A stretch of 64,000 nucleotides of DNA from JBDRNO01 sp043811005 (GTDB lineage: Bacteria > Bacteroidota > Bacteroidia > NORP154): contig JBDRNO010000001.1 in NCBI GenBank assembly GCA_043811005.1, positions 1 to 64,000 on the forward strand. The letters are read 5' to 3'. Below are positions 50,432 to 59,794 of the stretch, in pieces. The notes under the pieces were generated by a model. That model had not been told where the DNA came from and searched no databases. It saw nothing but the letters and a program-made list of their open reading frames with translations. The position numbers and the translations under genes are program-made. Positions within the stretch are counted from its first letter, which is position 1, and each line of letters opens with the position of its first letter.

Positions 50432-51376
50432 ATGCAAAAAGATAAAATTATAGTTATAGGCTCTTCCGGGCAGATCGGGACAGAGTTAGTAGTAGGATTA
50501 CGTGAAATTTATGGTAGCGGAAATGTCATTGCTTCGGACATAAAAACCCCCGGATATGAAGTTATGGAAGGCGGCCCCTTCGAGTTTTTGGATGTTCTTG
50601 AAAGCGCCCGGTTGGCAGAGGTTATTAAAAAGTATCACATTACACAAGTATACTTACTTGCAGCGCTTTTATCGGCAACAGCCGAACAAAATCCGTCATT
50701 TGCATGGAAACTTAATATGTCCGGGCTTTTTAACGTTTTAGAACTGGCGAAAATAAAGGTAATTTCCAAAGTATTCTGGCCAAGCTCAATCGCTGTCTTT
50801 GGACCTAATACCCCAAAAGATAACACTCCGCAATATACAATTACAGAACCTGACACAGTTTATGGAATAAGCAAATTAGCAGGCGAACGGTGGTGTGAAT
50901 ACTTTCATGAAAAATATGATGTTGATGTAAGAGGCATTAGATATCCCGGCTTGATCGGGTATAAGTCTTCCCCTGGAGGAGGAACTACCGATTATGCCGT
51001 GCATATTTTTCATGAAGCCATTAATAAAGGGTCATTTAAGTGCTTCTTAAGCGAAAACACAACCCTGCCTATGATGTACATGCCTGATGCTATTAAGGCA
51101 ACTATTGATCTGATGGAAACACAAACAAAAAACATTACTATCAGGTCGGGCTATAATATTCATGCTATGAGCTTTTCTCCAAAAGAATTGGCAATTGAAA
51201 TAACAAAACATGTCCCGGGATTTAAATGTTCGTACGAACCGGATATAAGACAAAAATTCGCAGATAGCTGGCCAAGAAGCATTAATGATGAATATGCCAG
51301 GAAAGACTGGGGATGGCAATCAGGGTATGATCTAAAACGAATGACAGAAGATATGTTTAACAATCTGAGGCGATAA
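50432..51376 (+). CDS. L-threonine dehydrogenase-like SDR (epimerase family)
   Basis: The 314-residue NAD-binding protein belongs to the extended short-chain dehydrogenases. Its glycine motif is VIGSSGQIGTEL at residues about 8-19, and the catalytic pair is in YGISKLAGERW (YxxxK), with Ser in WPSSIAVFG. GYKSSPGGGTTDYAVHIFHEA, LPMMYMPDAIKATIDLM and SWPRSINDEYARKDWGW match the SDR-type L-threonine 3-dehydrogenases that oxidise threonine to 2-amino-3-ketobutyrate. I take that as the most likely role. A related nucleotide-sugar epimerase is the alternative. It stands alone, with no kbl gene (the usual partner) in the window. Confidence 0.85.
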   Translation: MQKDKIIVIGSSGQIGTELVVGLREIYGSGNVIASDIKTPGYEVMEGGPFEFLDVLESARLAEVIKKYHITQVYLLAALLSATAEQNPSFAWKLNMSGLFNVLELAKIKVISKVFWPSSIAVFGPNTPKDNTPQYTITEPDTVYGISKLAGERWCEYFHEKYDVDVRGIRYPGLIGYKSSPGGGTTDYAVHIFHEAINKGSFKCFLSENTTLPMMYMPDAIKATIDLMETQTKNITIRSGYNIHAMSFSPKELAIEITKHVPGFKCSYEPDIRQKFADSWPRSINDEYARKDWGWQSGYDLKRMTEDMFNNLRR

Positions 51377-51601
51377 CCTCTGTTTTTAACCTAAATTTTT
51401 TTTATTTGGAAAATTTGTAACCTAATTACATTTATTTCGTATAACTAAAAAGAGAACCTGGAAAGTATATTTATCCAAATGAAGATATGTCAAAAGATCT
51501 TATGCTTTTATCGATATATATAACTAATTTGTCTAAATATTATAACCAAAACATAATATAAAACGTTTAAGAAATACTTTTACTTCTTGAAGAATGAAAA
51601 G

Positions 51602-52492
51602 ATGAAAAAATTAATTCACATATTATTATTCATTTCAATCATATCTTACAGCCCTGTAAAAGCAGGAATAGCTCAACAGTTTGAATTATATAATAATGAT
51701 ACCATCAACAGGATTGATGTTAATAATTTGAAACAAGGTTATTGGATATGCTTTGGTAAAGATAATGAATTATCCGGATACACCGCTGATCAAAAAATTG
51801 AAGAGGGAAATTATGTTGATAACAGAAAAACAGGTATTTGGAAAAAATATTATTCAAATAACAACTTGCAAAATGAAATAACATATATAAACAGCCGCCC
51901 GAATGGATATGCCAAAATTTATTACCAAAACGGCAACATAAAAGAAGAAGGATTATGGAAGGGTAATAAGTGGGTAGGAGAATACAAATTTTATCACGAA
52001 AACGGGAACCTTTACCATGAATTTGCTTATAATCCGAAGGGGAAAAGGGAAGGTGTACAAAAGTATTATCATGATAACGGACAAGTTATGATCGAGGGAG
52101 AATGGGCAGAGGGTAAAGAAGCCGGGGTGATAAAGGAATACGATGAGAGTGGTAAGATTACTTCTGAAAAATTCTTTAGCGAGGGAACATTAGACCCTGC
52201 ATCCACCATTATTTATGAGAAAGAAGAAAAGCCGGAAGAAAAGCCAAAAGAAGTAAAAAGCAGGGTAATAGTTGAAATAGACGATAAACCCCGCAATCTT
52301 GAACCTTTTAATGGGAATGGTGAACATAAATTATACAACAGGAACAGACAGATTTCAAAAGACGGATTCTTTAAAAATAACAGACTGGTTGATGGGAAAT
52401 GGTACAAATATAGCAAAGACGGCATTTTACTGCGTATTGAAGTTTATAAAAATGGAGCTTATGCTGGAGACGCTCCTATAGAAGAACAATAA
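51602..52492 (+). CDS. Secreted MORN-repeat protein (YwqK-like)
   Basis: The product is about 296 residues from the ATG at 51602 (a TTG at 51587 is in frame). A signal peptide (ILLFISIISYSPVKAG) is followed by six or seven MORN-type beta hairpins of about 23 residues (G-x-W-x-x-Y/F-x-x-N-G-x-x-x-x-E: KTGIWKKYYSNNNLQNE, PNGYAKIYYQNGNIKEEG, WVGEYKFYHENGNLYHE, REGVQKYYHDNGQVMIEG). An acidic/Pro linker (EKPEEKPKEVKSR) precedes the last hairpins. Proteins of this type are named YwqK antitoxins by database transfer, but no toxin partner is here and the signal peptide argues against an antitoxin role. The function is unknown. Confidence 0.8.
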   Translation: MKKLIHILLFISIISYSPVKAGIAQQFELYNNDTINRIDVNNLKQGYWICFGKDNELSGYTADQKIEEGNYVDNRKTGIWKKYYSNNNLQNEITYINSRPNGYAKIYYQNGNIKEEGLWKGNKWVGEYKFYHENGNLYHEFAYNPKGKREGVQKYYHDNGQVMIEGEWAEGKEAGVIKEYDESGKITSEKFFSEGTLDPASTIIYEKEEKPEEKPKEVKSRVIVEIDDKPRNLEPFNGNGEHKLYNRNRQISKDGFFKNNRLVDGKWYKYSKDGILLRIEVYKNGAYAGDAPIEEQ

Positions 52493-52811
52493 CCCATCCT
52501 TTTTTTAAGCAAACTTTTTAGATGATTAAGTTATTAAGCGTGTTCATGTGTTCATGTGTTCATGTTTTTTTTATTTTTCAGAACATGCGAAACGTAAAGG
52601 TCTTATATTTGCACTTTGTAAAGAACATAATTTTATAATCCGATAGCTATGGGATTGATTTAAAATAGCCACTAAAGCTCAAAAGCACAAAATCCCACTA
52701 AATTTTTTTTGTGGATTTTAGTGTTTTAGTGTTTTTGTGGCAAAAAAATATTGTAAACCAGAGCTGATCCAGACAATAATGTCGGGAAAATTTCGATACA
52801 ATAAATTACAA
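52493..52811. repeat. Region before cysS: TGTTCATG tandem array and composite repeat copy D
   Basis: TGTTCATG is repeated three times perfectly at 52541-52564. TATATTTG (52604-52611) is a good -7 box. The composite repeat then runs 52621-52799: leader AAGAACATAATTTTATAA, an inserted palindrome (AATCCGATAGCTATGGGATT, 52637-52656), arms GCCACTAAAGCTCAAAAGC to GTGTTTTAGTG and GTTTTTGTGGC (52668-52741), and the trailer AAAATTTCGATACAATAAAT. The cysS ATG is 13 bases beyond GATAC. Confidence 0.65.
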
Positions 52812-54341
52812 ATGAAGAATCAATTATTCGTTTATAATACATTATCCCGGAAAAAAGAGCTTTTTGAACCTTTAAATCCACCCCATGCCGGCATGTATGT
52901 CTGCGGTCCTACTGTTTATGGTGATGCCCACCTAGGACATGCCCGCGCAGCAATAGTCTTTGATCTGATTTTTCGATATCTCACTCATCTGGGTTACAAT
53001 GTTAGGTATGTGCGAAATATAACTGATGTTGGTCATTTGGAAAATGATTCTGATGAAGGAGAAGACAAAATTGCCAAAAAAGCAAGATTGGAACGGTTAG
53101 AGCCAATGGAAGTTGTGCAACGGTACACTAATCGCTACCATGACAATTTGAACCAGCTTAATACAAAGCACCCAAGTATAGAACCAAGAGCTTCAGGGCA
53201 TATTATTGAACAAATTTCTATGATAAAAAGGATCATGGATAACGGCTTTGCTTATGAGGTGAATGGATCGGTTTATTTTGATGTTGTTAAATATAGCAAA
53301 TCTCATCACTATGGAAAACTTTCGGGAAGAGTTTTGGATGATTTGATCTCGAATACCCGGGAGCTTGACAAACAGAGCGAGAAGAAGAACAATGTTGATT
53401 TTGCTCTATGGAAAAAAGCTCTTCCAGAACATATTATGAAATGGCCTTCTCCATGGAGTGACGGTTTCCCTGGTTGGCACGTGGAATGTTCTACCATGGG
53501 AGCTAAATATCTCGGAGAGTATTTTGATATTCATGGAGGGGGAATAGACCTGCTGTTTCCTCATCATGAATGTGAAATTGCTCAATCACAGGCAGCTAAC
53601 AATACAGATCCCGTAAAATACTGGTTGCATAATAATCTGATAACTATTGACGGACAAAAGATGAGTAAATCCCTTAATAACTTCATAACCTTATATGATA
53701 TTTTTTCTGGTGATCACAAGTTATTAAGGCGGGCTTATAGCCCGATGACAGTCCGTTTTTTTATTTTGCAGGCACATTACCGGGGAACATTGGATTTTTC
53801 CAATGAAGCTCTGCAAGCTTCGGGGAAAGGGCTAAAAAAACTGATGGCAGCTATAACCACAGCAGGCAAATTAAAGCCAGGCAAAAACTCAACATCAAAC
53901 ATTAATGAGCTTGAGCAAAAATGTTATCAGGCACTGAATGACGACTTTAACAGCCCTGTTCTTGTTTCCCATCTTTTTGAAGGAGTCAGGATAGTCAATT
54001 CAGTTTATTCAGGAGAAGAGACTATTACCAAAAACGACCTTGAGCTTCTCAGGAAGGTTTTTGCCGGTTTCGTTTATGATATATTGGGATTATCCTCCAA
54101 AGGCGGATCCCCCGACTTCTCTGGGCGAGGCGCTTTAGGCGGAAAAGAAGAAGAAACATCTCCGGAAGACAACAACCTTATTGCCGGACTTATAGACCTT
54201 ATCCTTTCAGCACGCCAACGAGCCAGGAAAAACAAAGATTTTGAAACATCAGACAAAATCCGTGAAGGATTGACAAAGCTCAATATTATTACTAAAGACG
54301 AAAAAGACGGAACTACATGGAGTTCTGAGGGATCTCCCTAA
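52812..54341 (+). CDS. cysS: Cysteinyl-tRNA synthetase
   Basis: CysRS charges tRNA-Cys. The ATG at 52812 gives 509 residues; the frame is open back to 52737, but that part is the composite repeat. Class I signatures are HLGHARAA (HIGH) and KMSKSLNNF (KMSKS). Zinc ligands are visible in YVCGPTVYGDAHLGH, WHVECSTMG and HHECEIAQS. The DALR/anticodon part continues to KDFETSDKIREGL and TTWSSEGSP. A GC-rich stretch of about 16 residues (SKGGSPDFSGRGALGG, coded by about 54096-54143) lies between ILGLS and the next helix and is absent from relatives I know; it is probably an insertion of a repeat element. Confidence 0.95.
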   Translation: MKNQLFVYNTLSRKKELFEPLNPPHAGMYVCGPTVYGDAHLGHARAAIVFDLIFRYLTHLGYNVRYVRNITDVGHLENDSDEGEDKIAKKARLERLEPMEVVQRYTNRYHDNLNQLNTKHPSIEPRASGHIIEQISMIKRIMDNGFAYEVNGSVYFDVVKYSKSHHYGKLSGRVLDDLISNTRELDKQSEKKNNVDFALWKKALPEHIMKWPSPWSDGFPGWHVECSTMGAKYLGEYFDIHGGGIDLLFPHHECEIAQSQAANNTDPVKYWLHNNLITIDGQKMSKSLNNFITLYDIFSGDHKLLRRAYSPMTVRFFILQAHYRGTLDFSNEALQASGKGLKKLMAAITTAGKLKPGKNSTSNINELEQKCYQALNDDFNSPVLVSHLFEGVRIVNSVYSGEETITKNDLELLRKVFAGFVYDILGLSSKGGSPDFSGRGALGGKEEETSPEDNNLIAGLIDLILSARQRARKNKDFETSDKIREGLTKLNIITKDEKDGTTWSSEGSP

Positions 54342-54381
54342 TAATCAAACTACCAGAACTGTAACCATAAATAATAATTAA

Positions 54382-55386
54382 ATGCCAGGTAAAACCTCAT
54401 GCTTGGGTGCCTTTCGTAATTACTCGTTATACAGTTATATCCTAATTATTTTTATCATCTCCTGTGCTGAACCCGGGGAAAAAGAAAAAGCAGAAGAACT
54501 GCCTGGCAGGATACAGCCCTCAATATCAACCCCTGATTTTAATGCTGATTCTGCTTATTTTTTTATTGAAAAACAAGTTGAGTTTGGACCAAGAGTAATT
54601 GGGACAAAAGCACATGACAGTTGCGCAGAATATTTAATTAATAAGCTAAGATCATATAACTTAAACGTTATCGTTCAGAAAGGGGAAGTGACTGCTTATA
54701 ACGGAACAATTTTTAATATAAAAAATATTATAGCACGATTCAACCTTCAAACAAATAACAGGATACTGCTTTGTGCTCATTGGGATACACGTCCTTATGC
54801 CGATCAGGATATGGTGAAGCGAAATGAACCCTTTGACGGGGCAAATGACGGGGGAAGCGGGGTAGGAGTGTTGCTTGAAATAGCAAGACAAATAAGTCGT
54901 ACAAATTCCTGTATAGGTGTTGATATAATATTTTTTGACGCAGAAGACTATGGCGATTCAAAAGTAAATAACTCATTTTGTCTCGGTTCGCAATACTGGG
55001 CTAAGAATCAGCCAATTCCTAATTACTATCCCAAATACGGGATATTATTGGATATGGTGGGATCTGAGAGTGCGACATTTTCAATGGAGGGATATTCGAG
55101 AAAATTTGCTTTTTCTGTTGTAAAAAAAATATGGGATACTGCAGCCAAACTGGGTTATTCAGATTATTTCATTTATAAAAAAACCGGCTCTATGACTGAC
55201 GACCACTATTATATTAACACAATGGCGAATATTCCATGCGTTAATATTCTTCATCACGATCCATCTACAAGAACCGGCTTTGGCACATATTGGCATACAC
55301 ATGATGACAATATGGAAATAATTGATAAAAGCACCCTTAAAGCTGTTGGTCAGACGTTGTTGGAGATTGTTTATAAAGAAAAATAA
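54382..55386 (+). CDS. M28-family peptidase / glutaminyl-peptide cyclotransferase-like lipoprotein
   Basis: The 334-residue product has a lipoprotein signal ending in C28 (LIIFIISC). The catalytic fold is a zinc aminopeptidase of clan MH: VEFGPRVIGTKAHDSCAEYL, LLCAHWDTRPYAD (His and Asp), DGANDGGSGVGVLLEIA (Asp bridge), IIFFDAEDYGD (Glu/Asp ligand), SMTDDHYYINTMANIPCVNI and the terminal YWHTHDDNM (His). This DAEDYG pattern and the WHTHDD end match the glutaminyl cyclase branch, which forms N-terminal pyroglutamate, a modification often seen on Bacteroidota outer-membrane and periplasmic proteins. It is probably cotranscribed with polA downstream (43-base gap). Confidence 0.88.
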   Translation: MPGKTSCLGAFRNYSLYSYILIIFIISCAEPGEKEKAEELPGRIQPSISTPDFNADSAYFFIEKQVEFGPRVIGTKAHDSCAEYLINKLRSYNLNVIVQKGEVTAYNGTIFNIKNIIARFNLQTNNRILLCAHWDTRPYADQDMVKRNEPFDGANDGGSGVGVLLEIARQISRTNSCIGVDIIFFDAEDYGDSKVNNSFCLGSQYWAKNQPIPNYYPKYGILLDMVGSESATFSMEGYSRKFAFSVVKKIWDTAAKLGYSDYFIYKKTGSMTDDHYYINTMANIPCVNILHHDPSTRTGFGTYWHTHDDNMEIIDKSTLKAVGQTLLEIVYKEK

Positions 55387-55429
55387 TAATTACTACAATT
55401 TATCATTAAATCATACTGATAATTCGCAG

Positions 55430-58222
55430 ATGACAACTGATAAAGCACATACGAAGAAACTCTTTCTCTTAGATGCAATGGCTTTAATATACAGGGCTTA
55501 CTATGCTTTTATTAGAAACCCGATGTACAACTCGAATGGGCTAAATACGTCAGCAATTTATGGTTTCATAAATACCCTTCTCGATGTTCTTAAGAATGAA
55601 GAACCCACTCATATAGCGGTGGTTTTTGATACGATGGCTCCTACGTTCCGGAAGGTAAAATTTGTTGAATATAAAGCTACCAGGGATGCAACTCCCGAAG
55701 ACATAGTACTTTCCTTACCTTATATAAAGCAACTGATCGAAGCATTTAACATCCCAGTATTATATGTTGACGGCTATGAAGCTGATGATGTGATCGGAAC
55801 ACTGGCAAAGCAAGCCGAAAAAAATGGCTTTACTACTTATATGATGACTCCCGACAAAGATTTCAGCCAATTGGTATCTGAAAATATATTTATTTATAAA
55901 CCCGCCCATATGGGCAACAAAGCTGAAGTGTTGGGAATAGCCGAGGTTTGCAAAAGATTTGAGGTAGAGAGTCCTGAGAAGGTAATTGATATCCTCGGAT
56001 TATGGGGTGACTCAAGTGATAATATTCCCGGAGTACCCGGTGTAGGAGAAAAGACCGCTAAAAAATTGATAGGGGAGTTTGGAAGTGTCGAAAATGTACT
56101 TCAAAATACTGATAAGCTTAAAGGCAAGCTAAAAGAAAATATTGAAGAAAATACGGAAAAGGCGATCATATCAAAAAGCTTAGCAACGATAATTCTTGAT
56201 GTTCCCATTGAATTTGATGAAGAGGATCTGAAAATCAAAGAGCTGGAAAGAGAGGCAATGAAATCGCTATTAGCCGAATTGGAATTCAAAGCGTTGGCTA
56301 ACAGGATTCTGGGGGAAGCAATATTTGAGAATATTAACACAGTAAAACATTCTTATCATTTAGTTGATACACCTAAAAAAAGAGAAGAACTTATTAAAAA
56401 ACTCAGCAGGCAAAAATCCTTTTGCTTTGATACGGAAACCACCAGTCTGAATATTCACGATGCCGAATTGGTAGGTATTTCATTTAGTTTCAAACCTCAC
56501 GAGGCATATTTTGTCCCTTTCCCGGATAAACAGAATAATAAAGAAGCTGTTGCTGAAGAGAATAGTCAATTTGACCTGTTTCCAAATTCTGATAGTAAAG
56601 AAAAATCCGGGTTAAGTGATGAAGCGGTAATGATCGCACAAGAATTCAAGTCTGTATTTAATAATCCCGGGATAGAGAAGACAGGACAAAATTTAAAGTA
56701 TGATATTTCTGTTTTAATGCGCTATGATATTAAAATTAAAGGCAATCTGTTCGACACCATGCTTGCCCATTATCTCATCGAACCAGACAGGGAGCACAAT
56801 ATGGATTTCCTGGCAAAAACTTTTTTAAAATACTCACCCGTCACTATCGAAACATTAATTGGGAAAAAGGGAAAAGATCAAAAAAGTATGCGGACTGTTC
56901 CCCTTGAACAATTGGTTGATTATGCCTGTGAAGATGCCGATATTACATTGCAGTTAAAAGAGGTTTTTGAACCCTTGCTTGAACAAAGCAATGCCCGTAG
57001 TGTTTTTGATGAAATAGAAATTCCGCTGATACCTGTACTGGCATCAATGGAAGCCGAGGGCGCTAAATTAAACCCGGATGCACTGAAAGAGCTTTCCGGG
57101 AAATTAGAGCCAGATATAATGTCGTCACAAAAGAAAATCTATGAATATGCCGGTGTTGAATTTAATATTGATTCTCCAAGGCAGGTGGGGGAAATTCTTT
57201 TTGACAGGTTAAAGATCATTGATAAGCCAAAAAAAACTAAAACCGGGCAGTATGCAACAGGTGAAGATATTTTGATTAAATTGTCAGGTAAACATCCTGT
57301 TATTGAAACAATTTTAGAGTACAGAGAGCTTCAGAAGCTTAAAAATACCTATATTGAGCCGTTACCGGATATGATAAACACGCAAACAGGAAGAATACAC
57401 ACACAATATAATCAGATAGTTACCAGAACGGGAAGACTAAGTTCAGATAAGCCAAACTTGCAAAACATACCAATCAGAACAGAAAGGGGCAGGGAAGTGC
57501 GAAAGGCATTTGTTCCGGAAGATGAAGATTATATTCTGTTATCTGCCGATTATTCTCAAATTGAGCTTCGGATAATTGCCGCGCTGAGCAAAGATCAGGG
57601 AATGATAAATGCTTTTATTCAAGGTAAGGATATTCATGCCGCTACTGCGTCTAAGGTATATAATGTCTCAATTGATGAAATTACCGGTGAAATGCGGAGA
57701 AATGCCAAAATGGTAAATTTTGGCATTATCTATGGTATATCTGCATTCGGTTTATCACAAAGATTAAACATCCCCAGAAAAGAAGCAGAGAACATTATTG
57801 AACAATATTTTAATAAATATCCAAAGATTAAGGAATATATGGAAAAAACCATAGAATTCGCCAGGGAACACGGGTATGTCGAAACTATTAAAGGGAGAAG
57901 GAGATATTTAAGGAATATTAATGATAACAATGCAATGGTAAGAGGAGGCGAAGAGAGAAATGCAATTAACGCACCTATACAGGGAACGGCAGCAGACATG
58001 ATCAAAATTGCCATGATCAATATTTACAATAAACTATTGGAGAAAAAACTAAAAACCAAAATGATCATGCAGGTTCATGATGAATTGGTTTTTGATGTTT
58101 TTAAAAGTGAGTTGAATATTGTAAAGACAATTGTTGAAGAGGAAATGAAAAATGCTATTACCATGTCAGTCCCAATAGTAGTAGAAATAAAGACAGGATC
58201 AAACTGGCAGGAAGCACATTAA
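55430..58222 (+). CDS. polA: DNA polymerase I
   Basis: PolA fills gaps and removes RNA primers. From the ATG at 55430 (TTDKAHTKKLFLLDAMALIYRAY), which fits the 5'-3' exonuclease start, the product has 930 residues. The N-terminal FEN domain has IYRAYYAF, VDGYEADDVIGTLAK and DILGLWGDSSDNIPGVPGVG. The 3'-5' exonuclease domain has FCFDTETTSLNIHDAELVG, with the DTE catalytic set kept, so proofreading is probable. The polymerase domain has LSADYSQIELRIIAALS (motif A), RRNAKMVNFGIIYGISAFGL (motif B) and MQVHDELVFDV (motif C). It is full length. Confidence 0.97.
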   Translation: MTTDKAHTKKLFLLDAMALIYRAYYAFIRNPMYNSNGLNTSAIYGFINTLLDVLKNEEPTHIAVVFDTMAPTFRKVKFVEYKATRDATPEDIVLSLPYIKQLIEAFNIPVLYVDGYEADDVIGTLAKQAEKNGFTTYMMTPDKDFSQLVSENIFIYKPAHMGNKAEVLGIAEVCKRFEVESPEKVIDILGLWGDSSDNIPGVPGVGEKTAKKLIGEFGSVENVLQNTDKLKGKLKENIEENTEKAIISKSLATIILDVPIEFDEEDLKIKELEREAMKSLLAELEFKALANRILGEAIFENINTVKHSYHLVDTPKKREELIKKLSRQKSFCFDTETTSLNIHDAELVGISFSFKPHEAYFVPFPDKQNNKEAVAEENSQFDLFPNSDSKEKSGLSDEAVMIAQEFKSVFNNPGIEKTGQNLKYDISVLMRYDIKIKGNLFDTMLAHYLIEPDREHNMDFLAKTFLKYSPVTIETLIGKKGKDQKSMRTVPLEQLVDYACEDADITLQLKEVFEPLLEQSNARSVFDEIEIPLIPVLASMEAEGAKLNPDALKELSGKLEPDIMSSQKKIYEYAGVEFNIDSPRQVGEILFDRLKIIDKPKKTKTGQYATGEDILIKLSGKHPVIETILEYRELQKLKNTYIEPLPDMINTQTGRIHTQYNQIVTRTGRLSSDKPNLQNIPIRTERGREVRKAFVPEDEDYILLSADYSQIELRIIAALSKDQGMINAFIQGKDIHAATASKVYNVSIDEITGEMRRNAKMVNFGIIYGISAFGLSQRLNIPRKEAENIIEQYFNKYPKIKEYMEKTIEFAREHGYVETIKGRRRYLRNINDNNAMVRGGEERNAINAPIQGTAADMIKIAMINIYNKLLEKKLKTKMIMQVHDELVFDVFKSELNIVKTIVEEEMKNAITMSVPIVVEIKTGSNWQEAH

Positions 58223-58280
58223 AAATTAATGAAAATGAAACTTTTTCTAATTGAAACCGTTTAAAGTGTAATTATATTTT

Positions 58281-58288
58281 TATATTTG
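58281..58288 (+). promoter_or_regulatory. Candidate promoter -7 box TATATTTG
   Basis: TATATTTG followed by CAC is a strong TAnnTTTG match, 43 bases before the ATG at 58331. A TTG lies at 58251-58253, 27 bases upstream, which is slightly too far for a -33 element. Confidence 0.45.
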
Positions 58289-58330
58289 CACATTATTTTA
58301 TTTATTTGTTGTTTTTAAATTTATTTTCTT

Positions 58331-59278
58331 ATGATTACAAATACATATAAAACAGAAATCCGATCAATTTTTTCCCATGCTTCTCTGACACTGCGTATAA
58401 GTGTAGTTGCCGGGTTAATTGCTGTATTCTCTTCTTGCGGGTCTGACCAAGACGAACAAAAAATTGATGACAAGCTGATTACGTCAGATGAAGAATTTAC
58501 AGCTGGTGAGATAAGAGTAAAAAAAGTGGGAAAGGTCTTCTATTCCATCCCGTCACCCATCGAAATGACATCTCTTATCAAAAAAGCAGGTGGAACTTAT
58601 GATAAAGATATCTTGAATTCTGCGGGAAATGTATCAAATTATATTACAAATAAAAGCATGGCATTAAATTTGGGCATATATGGTGCTGATTTAAGTTACT
58701 CAAGCATATATGATCAAACCCAGGAAACAATGCTTTATTTTTCAGCTGCCAAGAAGCTGGCAGATGGTCTTGGAATATCAAGTGCTTTCGGGAAATCAAT
58801 ATGGGAACGTGTTGAAAACAATCTTAGTAACAGGGATTCATTAGTTCAAATAATATCAGATTCCTATTGGGAAACGGACGCTTATTTAAAAGAAAACAGA
58901 AGATCAAATACTTCTGCATTAGTAATTACGGGAGGATGGATCGAAGGGTTATATATTGGCACTAAATTGGCAACCAGCGCAACCAATAATCAAGAGATTA
59001 TAAGCAGAATAGGCGAACAAAAACTGACTTTAAATAATTTAATTGCTATGTTAGAAACTTACGATGATGAAGGTGTTGCGGATATTCTCGAGGAATTACT
59101 TGAAGTACAGCAGGTTTTCGATGGAGTAGAGTTATCTTATACTAGGAAGGAACCTGATACAAATCCGGAAACCAAAGTAACAACATTATTTACTACAAGT
59201 AAAATATCAATTAGTGAAGAACAACTGGATAGCATATCTGTCAAAATTAAAAAAATCAGAGATAACATTATTAAATAA
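58331..59278 (+). CDS. Conserved hypothetical lipoprotein
   Basis: The 315-residue product has a long signal ending in a lipobox cysteine at residue 36 (GLIAVFSSC). The mature part is all helical (SIPSPIEMTSLIKKAGGTYD, KSMALNLGIYGADLSYSSIYD, TMLYFSAAKKLADGLGIS, ITGGWIEGLYIGTKLA), and I recall this pattern in other Bacteroidota proteins of unknown function found before a short secreted protein. It probably forms a unit with the next gene (60-base gap). No catalytic residues stand out; a ligand-binding or scaffolding role cannot be decided. Confidence 0.7.
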   Translation: MITNTYKTEIRSIFSHASLTLRISVVAGLIAVFSSCGSDQDEQKIDDKLITSDEEFTAGEIRVKKVGKVFYSIPSPIEMTSLIKKAGGTYDKDILNSAGNVSNYITNKSMALNLGIYGADLSYSSIYDQTQETMLYFSAAKKLADGLGISSAFGKSIWERVENNLSNRDSLVQIISDSYWETDAYLKENRRSNTSALVITGGWIEGLYIGTKLATSATNNQEIISRIGEQKLTLNNLIAMLETYDDEGVADILEELLEVQQVFDGVELSYTRKEPDTNPETKVTTLFTTSKISISEEQLDSISVKIKKIRDNIIK

Positions 59279-59338
59279 AGCTCCTGCAATATCCCCGATT
59301 CCATCAATACAAACGGGACAGGCATAATAGATTTAATT

Positions 59339-59794
59339 ATGAAGCATAAAATATTTAGATTAATAGTGTTGATTTTAGCCATTAATATGCCTCTTTTGGG
59401 CTATTCTCAATGTAAAGGATTTGCAAAAAGACAATGCATGCCGGACTTAAAGCCCTTTATTCATAATGGACAGTTAAACAGCACGACTTTAATGGAAGGA
59501 GAATCGGCTGAATTGATAATGACGTTTCATGCTGGACAGGAGTATAGGGTTTTGATCTGCTCACAAGAAACCTTAGGTAAGGTAGAATTTCAATTGATGG
59601 ATACCGACCGCAATGTAGTTTTCGACAGCAAAAAACAAAAAACTACCAACTATTGGGATTTTGATATAAATGCCACACAGCGATTCATCATTTTAGTTTC
59701 TGCTTCAAAAAGCAGTGAACATTCAAACGCCAAGCTTACGGGAACTTTGGTCCAAAGCGGATGCGTTGCCCTTCTTGTCGGATTTAAGGATTAA
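59339..59794 (+). CDS. Conserved hypothetical secreted protein
   Basis: The 151-residue product has a Sec signal (LIVLILAINMPLLGYSQ) and a short beta-rich domain with four cysteines in the mature part (QCKGF, QCMPDLKPF, LICSQE, SGCVALLVGFKD). Strand pattern AELIMTFHAGQEYRVLICS, then KVEFQLMDTDRNVVFDS and RFIILVSASKSS, suggests a small jelly-roll or immunoglobulin-like fold with disulfide bonds. It stops one base before the convergent M43 protease stop, so their transcripts overlap. The function is not known; it probably acts with the lipoprotein gene upstream. Confidence 0.7.
   Translation: MKHKIFRLIVLILAINMPLLGYSQCKGFAKRQCMPDLKPFIHNGQLNSTTLMEGESAELIMTFHAGQEYRVLICSQETLGKVEFQLMDTDRNVVFDSKKQKTTNYWDFDINATQRFIILVSASKSSEHSNAKLTGTLVQSGCVALLVGFKD

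Noticed and set aside
51602..52492. MORN-repeat protein as an antitoxin (YwqK name)
   Set aside because: A signal peptide is present and no toxin partner is adjacent; the name comes from database transfer.
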